In this document: positions 53,784 through 62,900 of the stretch, piece by piece
Layout: every line of letters begins with the position of its first letter
Position numbering within the stretch: position 1 is the stretch's first letter
Source: Candidatus Laterigemmans baculatus
GTDB lineage: Bacteria > Planctomycetota > Planctomycetia > Pirellulales > Pirellulaceae
DNA: 64,000 nt
Direction of reading: 5' to 3'
Assembly (NCBI RefSeq): GCF_010367455.1
Contig: NZ_WRPR01000042.1
Location: 235,999-299,998 of the forward strand
Position numbers and translations under genes: made by a program
The notes under the pieces: model-generated
The model's input: the letters and a program-made list of their open reading frames with translations, nothing else
What the model was told of the DNA's origin: nothing
Database searches by the model: none

Positions 53784-56222
53784 ATGGCTTCCCGGACTGC
53801 CTCCCGCGCGGCTGCTTTTTTAATCGCTGGCCGGTGGTGGTTGTTGGCGGTCGCCGTCGTCGCCTTGGGGCTCGCCTTCGGGCCTGCGATGCGGCTCGAT
53901 TTCGACCGCCGCATCGAACAGATGTTCCCCCGCTCGGACCCCTCCGTCGAGTCCTACGAGCTGCTGCGGAGTCGATTTGGGGGAAACGCCGTGGCGATGC
54001 TTGTCTATCGCGACCCTCAACTCTTTTCTCCCGAGGGGCTCGCCCGCGCTCGCGCCACAGCCGCCGAGGCCGCGGAAGTTCCCGGCGTGTTCGGCGTCCT
54101 CTCCTTAGCTCAAGTCAATGACGCGCTGGCCAGCACGCGACCGGCGGGGATCTTGGGGTTCGGCGGAGCGTCGGAAGCGCCGGCGATCCTCGGCGACGAT
54201 CGACTCGCCGAAGGCTTTCGCGAATTGTTCGCCGATTACACCCACGACCGCGAGGGGGATTTTGCCGCGGTCGTCGCGATGCTCGATCCGGCTCACCCCG
54301 AGCGGCATGGCGATGCGGTTGCCGAGCTGCGGCGGATTGCCAGCGGATTGCCGGCCGTCCACCGACCGCTGGCGCTGGTCGGCGAACCGGTCTTGATGGC
54401 CGAAGGCTTCGAGCTGGTGGAGGAGGATGGACATCGGCTTTCGACGACAACGGTGATCCTGCTGGCGCTGACCACTTTGTTGATGTTCCGTTCGCTTCGC
54501 TGGGTGATCGCTGAATTGGCGGTGATCGGGTGGGCGGTCGTCCTGACTCGTGCCGCGGCGGTCGCTTGGGGACTCCAGCTGACGATGGTTTCCTCGATGC
54601 TGACGGCGATCGTGACCGTGATTGCGGTGGCCAGCGTGATCCACATCGCCAATCGCTTTCGGATCCGGCGGCGGAGGGGGGATGCTCCAGAGGCTGCGGC
54701 CCATGCGGCCTTGGCGGCCGTTCTGCCCCCGGTGTTCTGGGCCTGCCTGACCGATGCGGCAGGTTTCGCGGCGCTGGTGGTTTCGCAGGTCGGGCCCGTC
54801 CGCGAGTTCGGATTGATGATGACGCTCGGAGCCGCGATGGTCTTGCTCGGGATCCTCCTGATCTTGCCGGCGCTAATGCTGCTGCCGCCCCATCCCGCCT
54901 GGGCTCCCGCCGGCCGCGTCGATCGAGCGATTGGCCGCTCGCTCGTGCGGTTGTTGGTCTGGCTCGATCGCCGCCGTCGCTTCGTCACCGTCGTCACGCT
55001 GTTGATCGGGATCGGAACCGGAGTCGGGCTGGTTCGCTTGCAGACCGAGACGAACTTCATTCGCAACTTCCGCGCGACCAGCGATTTGGCCCAAGGCTAT
55101 GCGATGGTCGAGTCGCAGTTTGGCGGCGCGGGGGTTTGGGACGTGGTGCTTCCCGCCCCGCGGCAGTTGTCGGCCGAGTATCTGGCCAGCGTCCGCGAGT
55201 TGGAGGAGCGACTGCGGCAGATCGAGATCGACGCTCCCCATTCACCAGCCGGAGCCTCACCAGCTGGAGAAGGGGCGGTGGCGGCGCGGCTGACGAAGGT
55301 CCTCAGCATGGCGGGGGCCGAAGAGACCGCCGCCTCCGCTCCGCTGCTGGCCCTGGCGACGCCCACGGTGCGGATCGCGGGGATGCGGGCGGCGATCCCC
55401 GCGTTTGTCGATGCCCTGTTGACGCCGCCGGAGGAGGGCCAGCCGCGGTATTTGAGGATCATGCTGCGCAGCCCCGAGCGGTTGCCGGCGGCCGAAAAGC
55501 TGGCGCTGATCGCCGCGGTGAGCGACGAGGTCGACGCCCATACCTCCACCGACCAGTGGCGGCAGTTGCTCGCTGCGAGCCCTTCGAGCGGAGCCAACGC
55601 GGGTGAAGCGAGTGGGGACGAGTCGAGCGGTTTGGGGGAGATCGAGACTCGTGGCCGCGTGACCGGTTACTATGTGCTGCTAGCTCGGTTGATCGAGAAT
55701 CTGCTCCGCGACCAATGGCTATGTTTGGCGATCGCTGCCGCGGCGGTGTTTGTGATGATGGCGGTGGCCACCGGTTCGCTGCGGCTGGCGGCAATCTGCA
55801 TGCTTCCCAACGCGCTGCCGGTCCTAGCCGTGCTCGGGATCCTCGGGTTGCTGGGGATCCGCGTGAACATGGGAGCGGCGATGATTGCGGCGGTTTCGAT
55901 CGGGCTGACGGTCGACGGCTCGATCCATTTCGTGTTCAGCTATTTGGCGGCCCGAGAGCGTGCTGCCAGCGGTCGGGGTGCCAGCTCGCTCCGCGCGGTG
56001 CAGTATGCTCAGAGCCGGATTGGGTTACCCGTGCTGCTGGCCACGATCGCTTTGGCGCTTGGGTTCAGCATCCTGTCGACCAGCGAATTCATTCCGACGG
56101 TGACCTTCGGCGTGCTGGTGACCGCCGCCCTGGCCGCCGGAACCGCGGCAAACCTCACGCTTCTGCCCTTGCTCTTAATTCATCTCGTACCGCGGTCCTC
56201 ACGTCCCGCCGGCGAACGGTAG
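53784..56222 (+). CDS. RND/MMPL-family exporter
   Basis: 812-residue inner-membrane transporter with the two-fold RND plan: TM1 at about 14-33, a periplasmic domain, helices about 225-385, then a repeat with TM about 400-418, a second periplasmic domain and helices about 640-805. DFDRRIEQMFPRSDPSVESYE and FGGNAVAMLVYRDP after TM1 and GLTVDGSIHFVFSYLAARERAA near 705 are typical of the hydrophobe/amphiphile efflux and MMPL-like RND proteins of planctomycetes, which often move lipids or hopanoids. No adaptor or outer-membrane partner is adjacent. Substrate unknown. Confidence 0.9.
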   Translation: MASRTASRAAAFLIAGRWWLLAVAVVALGLAFGPAMRLDFDRRIEQMFPRSDPSVESYELLRSRFGGNAVAMLVYRDPQLFSPEGLARARATAAEAAEVPGVFGVLSLAQVNDALASTRPAGILGFGGASEAPAILGDDRLAEGFRELFADYTHDREGDFAAVVAMLDPAHPERHGDAVAELRRIASGLPAVHRPLALVGEPVLMAEGFELVEEDGHRLSTTTVILLALTTLLMFRSLRWVIAELAVIGWAVVLTRAAAVAWGLQLTMVSSMLTAIVTVIAVASVIHIANRFRIRRRRGDAPEAAAHAALAAVLPPVFWACLTDAAGFAALVVSQVGPVREFGLMMTLGAAMVLLGILLILPALMLLPPHPAWAPAGRVDRAIGRSLVRLLVWLDRRRRFVTVVTLLIGIGTGVGLVRLQTETNFIRNFRATSDLAQGYAMVESQFGGAGVWDVVLPAPRQLSAEYLASVRELEERLRQIEIDAPHSPAGASPAGEGAVAARLTKVLSMAGAEETAASAPLLALATPTVRIAGMRAAIPAFVDALLTPPEEGQPRYLRIMLRSPERLPAAEKLALIAAVSDEVDAHTSTDQWRQLLAASPSSGANAGEASGDESSGLGEIETRGRVTGYYVLLARLIENLLRDQWLCLAIAAAAVFVMMAVATGSLRLAAICMLPNALPVLAVLGILGLLGIRVNMGAAMIAAVSIGLTVDGSIHFVFSYLAARERAASGRGASSLRAVQYAQSRIGLPVLLATIALALGFSILSTSEFIPTVTFGVLVTAALAAGTAANLTLLPLLLIHLVPRSSRPAGER

Positions 56223-56240
56223 ACCTGGGAGATTGCTCCT

Positions 56241-56262
56241 CGTTTAACGGCAAGCCGAAGGC
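56241..56262 (+). repeat. Left arm of split family F palindrome
   Basis: CGTTTAACGGCAAGCCGAAG plus GC, the exact inverse of 57779-57800. It lies between the RND exporter stop and the sulfatase start. Confidence 0.88.
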
Positions 56263-56347
56263 GACTGTTTTTCCCATCCCGAAGGAATCGACGATCGTTG
56301 CCGGATGAATGTCGAGGGACACGGATAGATTGTAGGGATTTGTACCG

Positions 56348-57805
56348 ATGATAAGACCGTTGTTGCTACTTGCCGCCCTCGCATTGGGCTGGATGGGACC
56401 GGCCGCCACACAATTGCGAGCCGAGGAACCGCCGAACATCCTGTTCGTGTTTGCCGACGACCAATCCTTTTCGACAATCGCCGCCCTCGGCAACTCAGAG
56501 ATCGAGACGCCGAACCTCGATCGGTTGGCCCGGCGTGGGACGGTTTTTTCTCACAGCTTCAACATGGGATCGTGGAGCGGAGCGGTCTGCGTCGCCAGCC
56601 GCACGATGCTCAACTCGGGCCGTTCGGTGTGGAGGGCCAATGAGATTTATCGGGCCGCCGATCGCGAGCGGGCGGAGGGACGGTGGTGGTCGGAGTTGAT
56701 GAAGCAGGCCGGCTACCGGACTTATATGACTGGCAAGTGGCACGTTCCGGCCAAAGCGGATCTGTCTTTCGATGTGGTTGCCGACGTTCGAGGCGGAATG
56801 CCTAAGCAAACCGAAGCCGGCTACGGACACCCGGCGGAAGATCCCCGCGAGCGATGGTCGCCATCGGACCCGCGGTATGGTGGTTACTGGGAAGGGGGAA
56901 CGCACTGGAGCGAAGTCGTCGGCAATCATGCCACCGATTTCCTTGCCGACGCGAGCAAGCGCGACGAACCCTTCTTCATGTATATCGCATTCAATGCCCC
57001 GCATGATCCGAGGCAGTCGCCCCAGGCGTACGTCGATCGCTATCCGGCTGAGAAAATTACGGTCCCCGCCAGCTTTCAGTCGCTCTACCCATTCAAAGAC
57101 GCGATCGGCTGCGGCGAATCGCTTCGCGACGAACGGCTGGCTCCGTTTCCGCGAACTCCGCACGATGTGCAGATCCACCGCCAGGAGTATTACGCGATCA
57201 TCACTCACATGGACGCACAGATTGGCCGCATTCTCGACGCGCTCGAAGACTCGGGCAAAGCCGACAATACCTGGATCTTCTTTACCGCCGACCATGGGCT
57301 GGCCTGTGGCGAGCATGGGCTGATGGGCAAGCAGAATTTATATGATCACAGTGTTCGCGTTCCCTTCGTGGTCGTCGGGCCCGGCGTTCCGAGTGGAGCC
57401 ACGATCGAGACTCCAGTTTATCTGCAAGATGTGATGCCGACGACGCTCGAATTGGCGGGGCTGGACAAACCCGACCACGTCGAGTTTCACAGTCTGTTGC
57501 CCCTGCTCGCGGGCGAGACTCATTCGCTCTATCCGGCGATCTATGGAGCGTATCTCGACTTGCAGCGCAGCATTCGCACCGAGCGCTACAAGCTGATCGT
57601 CTATCCCAAAGCCGAACGCGTGCGGTTATATGATTTGCAGGACGATCCGCAGGAGCTGCGGGATCTGGCCGAGCAGGAAAGCTCGAAGCCGCTGATCCAG
57701 ACTCTTTATCGTCAACTCAAAGCGTTGCAGAAGGAGCTTGGGGACGATCTGGAGTTGGATTTCGTGGCTAACACCGACGCCTTCGGCTTGCCGTTAAACG
57801 ATTAG
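56348..57805 (+). CDS. Sulfatase (formylglycine-dependent type)
   Basis: 485-residue exported sulfatase, probably acting on sulfated polysaccharide. A signal peptide (LLLLAALALGWMGPA, cut near QLRA/EE) precedes NILFVFADDQSF with the metal Asp pair. The maturation site is C81-V-A-S-R85 (C-x-A-S-R), where Cys becomes formylglycine. TGKWHVP supplies Lys/His, and FTADHGLACGEHGLMGKQ the second Asp-His and Lys; FNAPHDPR is the conserved mid-domain motif. AGGGA lies nine bases before the ATG. The last eight codons (AFGLPLND) and the stop fall in palindromes F and D. Unlike the protein at 3548-5758, all active-site residues are present. Confidence 0.94.
   Translation: MIRPLLLLAALALGWMGPAATQLRAEEPPNILFVFADDQSFSTIAALGNSEIETPNLDRLARRGTVFSHSFNMGSWSGAVCVASRTMLNSGRSVWRANEIYRAADRERAEGRWWSELMKQAGYRTYMTGKWHVPAKADLSFDVVADVRGGMPKQTEAGYGHPAEDPRERWSPSDPRYGGYWEGGTHWSEVVGNHATDFLADASKRDEPFFMYIAFNAPHDPRQSPQAYVDRYPAEKITVPASFQSLYPFKDAIGCGESLRDERLAPFPRTPHDVQIHRQEYYAIITHMDAQIGRILDALEDSGKADNTWIFFTADHGLACGEHGLMGKQNLYDHSVRVPFVVVGPGVPSGATIETPVYLQDVMPTTLELAGLDKPDHVEFHSLLPLLAGETHSLYPAIYGAYLDLQRSIRTERYKLIVYPKAERVRLYDLQDDPQELRDLAEQESSKPLIQTLYRQLKALQKELGDDLELDFVANTDAFGLPLND
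57779..57800 (-). repeat. Right arm of split family F palindrome (codes the sulfatase C-terminus)
   Basis: GCCTTCGGCTTGCCGTTAAA plus CG, the exact inverse of 56241-56262. Read in frame it codes AFGLPLN, the last residues but one of the sulfatase. Confidence 0.9.
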
Positions 57806-57937
57806 GCTCTGTCAGAAAATCCTGAGCCGACGGCGCTAGCCGCGGGTGCTGCAGCGGAGATTCCGGGCGTGCGAAGGCCCGAGGCTAGCGCCTACGGCTC
57901 AAAAGACGGAACTCACTGGGTTTTCTGACCGAGCCTA
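57803..57937. repeat. Palindrome D enclosing family C between convergent genes
   Basis: Outer D arms TAGGCTCTGTCAGAAAATC (57803-57821) and its near-inverse GGTTTTCTGACCGAGCCTA (57919-57937) enclose a complete family C palindrome (57823-57900, TGAGCCGACGGCGCTAGCCG ... GGCTAGCGCCTACGGCTC). The TAG at each outer end is the stop codon of the sulfatase (plus strand) and of the diguanylate cyclase (minus strand). Confidence 0.9.
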
Positions 57938-59959
57938 ATTCTCCAACGACTTCGCGTCGGCCGAGGTAGGGGCAGGATCGCTTGGGCTCTGGCAGAGTTC
58001 GAGGAGTTCGGTGGTCGTGTCGAGCAGCGCTGTCCATGGGGATTCGGCATCGGACGCAGCCGCCTCGGGAGCGATCGCTTTGCCCAGGTGTTCGATGGTT
58101 CGCCGGTCGAACAACCCTTCGGCGCACCGCAGGCTGAGGACAGCCACGCGGCGGCTGTGCTCGGCGGTGTCGCTGTCGCGGTGGGCGAGTGCGGCCAGCA
58201 GGGCTGCGATGGTTTGCTGGGGAGACAGGTCTGGAGAGGCCGCGGCGGTGGCGGTGCGAGCGGACGGGTGGACCGCGTCGCGTGCTTCGGGTGCGGCCTC
58301 CTCGTTCGCGGCATGTTCGTATTCGGGGCAATAGACGACGACGCGATTTCGCCCCTGACGCTTGGCGACGTACAAGCAGGCGTCGGCTTGGTTGATCATT
58401 TCTTGGGGAGTCGCCGCGCCTTGGCTGATCTCAGCCACGCCGATGCTGGCGGTGGTGACCAGTTCTGCTGGCGATTCAAATCGGAGTTGTTCGATCGCCT
58501 GGCGAAGCTGTTCGGCAGCTTGCTGCGCTTCCTCCAGCGTGCAACCGCGGAGCAGAATGCAGAATTCTTCGCCCCCAAACCGGCAGACGAAATCGGTCGA
58601 TTCGTGGCGTTCGCGGAGCAGTGCCGAGACCTGCCGCAAGACCTCATCGCCGACATGGTGGCCGTAGGTGTCGTTGACGCTTTTGAAATGGTCGTTATCG
58701 ATCATGACGCAGGCGAGCGGAGTCCCCTGAGCCTTCGCTTCTTCCCAGGCCCGATCGAAGCGTTCGAAAAAAGCCCTTCGGTTCAGACAGCCGGTCAGCG
58801 AATCTTGGGTGGCCAGAATCTCTAATTCCCGGTTCTTGCGGCTAATCTCATCACGGCTGCTCTTGAGCATGGTGAGCATATTTTCCAGCTCGGCGCGATG
58901 CTCTTCGATCGGCGTGATATCGTGAAATGTCGCCAGCATCCCGCGACTGCCACCGGAGTTCGAGGCGAGCGGAGTGGTGTTGATCGAAAAGATCCGTTGG
59001 CCGTCGTCGTCCAGCCGATACCGCATGCGTTGATCGTTTTGCGACTCCTGGCGTGCCGCCTCGGTCGTCCAGGGATAGACGGTAGGCGCGGACCCATCAT
59101 CGGCCACCCAGGACAGGTCGCTGATGCAGCGTCCGCTCAGCTCCTGGGCGTCGACTCCGACGGTCTCCGAAAACGCCTGATTGGCGAGCACGATCTGATT
59201 CCGCTCGTCGAGGATGAGCAGTCCTTCCGAGAGGGTATCGAGGGCATTGCGAACCCGGTCGGGAACGACCTGCGTGCCGTTGAGCAGTCCCATCATCCGC
59301 GCGGTCAAGAACGTATAACTGCAGAGGCCGGCGATGGTGAAGAAAGCGAGCAATCGGGCCAGGGGATGGTGGAGCAAATCGGCGCCCGAGGCATGATGGC
59401 GGTAGCACAGTTCAAGCTGCCCCCAAGGCTGGCGGTGCAGCTGGATCGGAATTTGGACCTGAGCGATCGGTCGGGCTCCGCTGATCAGCCGTTGGGCGAG
59501 TCCCGGGCGGGACGCTTTCGCACCGCTCTCCGCAGAAGCATCTGGGGCTGTAGCGTCTGGAGCGGAAGGATCCGGTTCGAGTACCCAATGCTGTTCGTGG
59601 TCGGCGGTTTGCAATCGCAGCTGACCCTGCTGGGTCCGGATCCCGATCGAGAGGAGATCGTCGTCGCGGTCGACGATCGTCGCCAGCACCGCCTCCAATT
59701 CGTGCCATTTCTGCTGGCGGACCATGGCCGCGACGTTGATCGCAATCGCTTCGCACTGGCGGCTGCGAGCGCGGAGCTGCAGCGCGGTGGCATCGGGAAT
59801 CAGCCCCAGCCACTGAGCAGCGAGAATCAGGCTGAGCCCGACGCAGACCAGCGCCACGGCGACCCGAATCGATGCGAGATACGTTCTTAACACTGCAGGG
59901 AACTCATCGCGCGAAGCGACGCTCCGGAACAACTTTCTTCTACTTGACGAGGTTTTCAA
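57935..59959 (-). CDS. Membrane PAS-GGDEF diguanylate cyclase with partial HD-like tail
   Basis: 674-residue protein predicted to make cyclic di-GMP. Two helices (about 33-53 and 205-230) flank a sensor domain of about 150 residues. A PAS domain (LDTLSEGLLILDERNQIVLA, about 243-360) and a short coiled coil lead to the GGDEF domain (about 375-540) with RFGGEEF and IDNDHFKSVNDTYGH. The RxxD inhibitory site before it reads ESTD, so product inhibition may be lost. The C-terminus has LLAALAHRDSDTAEHSRRVA, the first helix of an HD/HD-GYP domain, but it stops about 60 residues later. TTG start 59959 overlaps the preceding gene by 20 bases; a GTG at 59893 is an alternative. Confidence 0.88.
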   Translation of the reverse strand: MKTSSSRRKLFRSVASRDEFPAVLRTYLASIRVAVALVCVGLSLILAAQWLGLIPDATALQLRARSRQCEAIAINVAAMVRQQKWHELEAVLATIVDRDDDLLSIGIRTQQGQLRLQTADHEQHWVLEPDPSAPDATAPDASAESGAKASRPGLAQRLISGARPIAQVQIPIQLHRQPWGQLELCYRHHASGADLLHHPLARLLAFFTIAGLCSYTFLTARMMGLLNGTQVVPDRVRNALDTLSEGLLILDERNQIVLANQAFSETVGVDAQELSGRCISDLSWVADDGSAPTVYPWTTEAARQESQNDQRMRYRLDDDGQRIFSINTTPLASNSGGSRGMLATFHDITPIEEHRAELENMLTMLKSSRDEISRKNRELEILATQDSLTGCLNRRAFFERFDRAWEEAKAQGTPLACVMIDNDHFKSVNDTYGHHVGDEVLRQVSALLRERHESTDFVCRFGGEEFCILLRGCTLEEAQQAAEQLRQAIEQLRFESPAELVTTASIGVAEISQGAATPQEMINQADACLYVAKRQGRNRVVVYCPEYEHAANEEAAPEARDAVHPSARTATAAASPDLSPQQTIAALLAALAHRDSDTAEHSRRVAVLSLRCAEGLFDRRTIEHLGKAIAPEAAASDAESPWTALLDTTTELLELCQSPSDPAPTSADAKSLEN

Positions 59960-62900
59960 TCGCGTCGCCAGCGTCCGCTTGGCGGTTGCGGTAGGCGAGC
60001 AGCAGACTTGTCGGGTCGATCATTCGCCAAGCGGGTAAGCTGCCGAACATGGAGGTCACGAACAGTCCGCCCCGAAGCGTCCACATCACATAACCAATCG
60101 AAACGAAGGCGGCCGTGGCATCGACCGAGCCGACGGCAAACTCCTCCATTCCCGATGCTTCGCTTCCACCAGAGTGCTCTGCGTCCCAACGCCCCCAGGC
60201 GATCGATTGCTGGACTTCAGTTCGCAGAACCTCTTGCATGACTCTGGCGTCGAGGCGCGTGTACCCGCTGCCCGGCTCGGCCGCTCGCGTCTCTCGCTCG
60301 CTCTCATCGCGTGAGGCGGGGGTAGCCGAAGGGTTTTCACTCGCATCGCCGTTCTCTCGTTCTTCCCGTCCACCGTCACCGCTCGCATCCTCGGCCCCGT
60401 TCGTCGGCGCCATCCACTGCGTCGCTGCGTTTTGCTGCAGTCGAGGTGGCGCTGCGGCCGGATGCGCCGGGGCGTCGGACTCGTTTTCGCGATCGGCTGC
60501 GGAGTCGCCGGAGGATGACGGTTTCTCGGTCCCATTGGTGGGGCTGGGGTTGCCGCTCTCGACCGGCGTGGGGCTCGATCCGGAGTTTCCACTCCCACCG
60601 ACCGCAGTGACCTCGATCTGAATCTTGACCGCCTCGCTGGAATCCTGCCCGTCGCTCGCCTGGTACTCAATCACGTCGACGCCAAAGAAGCCGGGTGCGG
60701 GGGTGTAAACCCATCGCCCTTGGCTGTCGACCGTAATGGAACCGTTGCGAGGACCTGTTGTAATTACCGGGAACAGGGCATCACCATCGATATCCACATC
60801 ATTGGCCACGACTCTGGACGTGTCCAATACGATCGACTCATTCGAACGGGTTGTATAGGAATCGGACGCGGCCACAGGAACATCGTTCACTGAAACCACT
60901 TCGAGCGAAGTGATGGACAACGCTGAATCTTCAATCGAGTCGCTGACGCTCAACACCAGCGACCGAGCGGCAGTCGACGGTGTCTCGCTGGTATTGAGAA
61001 AAACGACCGACTCCAGAACCGACTGATACTCCGCGGCACTCGCGGCGCCGGTCAGCGTGAGAACTCCGGTGGCCGAGTCCCACGACCCGCTGATCCCTTC
61101 GGTTCCGGTAAAATTGAGTTGATCCTCGCCACCGGCATAACCGACCAGTCGGATCGTGGCCGAGGTGAGGAGCGAGCTATCTGGATCGTCGATGCTGACG
61201 CTCTCCCAGACAGGCTGTGCCGCAGCGTTCTCGATATAGACCACCGGGGCGGTGGAAACGATCACCGTCGGCGCGTCGTTGTGATTGAGGAAGTCGACCA
61301 CAACGGGAGTGTCCCCGACGGTCAAACTGCCATCGCTGACCGTGACTTTGTAGCTCGGTGCGCTCTCGCCCCCGTGGTGGACAAAGCGAATCGATCCGGA
61401 GCTGACTTCACTTTGGCTGAATTCCGTGATCGGTAGTCCCGGGGCGGCAATGCGTTCAAAATGGCCACCGCTGAGCGAGGTGATCTGGAACTGCAGCGTG
61501 CCGCTCGGCGTGTCGACATCACTCGCCCACAGTTCCGCGGCGGAAAGGACGACCGCCCCGCCTTCACCGATCGTCAACTGGTTCGTGTGGAGGACTGGAG
61601 CTTCATTGACGTTCTGAATCTGCACCGTCACGATCGCCGTCGCCGATTGCTGAACGCCATCGGAGACATGGATTTCCAGCTCATACTGCGAACGCGATTC
61701 ATAATCGAGGTTCGCATTGTTGTCGATCGTGATCAGCCCTGTAGCCTGATCGATCGCGAAGATGCCGTCCGGGTCTCCTGAAGCAATCGTCCAGTTCTGT
61801 AGGGTTCCTACGGTGTCGGCGTCGGTGCCCAGTACCGAACCGACAGCCTGGCCATTGGCCGCCGCTTCGTCGATCTGGAGGATCTGTCCGGGCGTCACGA
61901 CTGGAGCGTTGTCGTTTTGGTCTCGTACTTGGATCAACACGGACCGAGTGCTGGAACTGCCGTCGGTGCTGGTTGCGCGGACGGTGACGCTATGGCTGGT
62001 GCTCGTTTCGTAGTCGAGTCCCGCAGCGAGGGTTACGACGCCGGTGTTCGCGTCGATCGCAAACCGGCCCCCCGCGTCGTCGTCGAGCGAGTAGCTGACC
62101 GAGTCGGTGCCGTCGGCGTCGTCCGAGCTGGCCGTGATGCCGACAGTCGAGCCGATCACCGCGTCTTCGTCGATCTCATTCGCCGCCGCGTTGGCATCGA
62201 CCACCGGCGTAGCGTCGAACTCATCGATGTCGTTGACGTTGATGGTGAAGTTCTGGGTGGTCGACGAGCCGTCGGTGCTGGTTGCGCGGACGGTGACGCT
62301 GTGGCTGGTGCTCGTTTCGTAGTCGAGTCCTGCGGCGAGCGTCACGACTCCGGTGTTCGCGTCAATCGCGAACCGGCCCCCCGCGTCGTCGTCGAGCGAG
62401 TAGCTGACCGAGTCGGTACCGTCGGCGTCGTCCGAGCTGGCCGTGATGCCGACCGCCGAACCGATCACTGCGTCTTCGTCGATCTCGTTCGCTGCCGCGT
62501 TGGCATCGATCACCGGCGTAGCATTGAACTCATCGACGTCGTTGACGTTGATCGTGAAATTTTGGGTCGTCGAACTGCCGTCGGTGCTGGTCGCTCGAAC
62601 GGTGACGCTATGGCTGGTGCTCGTTTCGTAGTCGAGTCCCGCAGCGAGGGTCACGACACCCGTGTTCGCATCGATCGCAAACCGGCCCCCTGCGTCGTCG
62701 TCGAGCGAGTAGCTGACCGAATCGGTACCGTCGGCGTCGTCCGAGCTGGCCGTGATGCCGACCGCCGAACCGATCACCGCGTCTTCGTCGATCTCGTTCG
62801 CCGCCGCGTTGGTGTCAATTACCGGCGTAGCATCGAACTCATCGACATCGTTGACGTTGATCGTGAAATTCTGAGTCGTCGAAGAGCCGTCGGTGCTGGT

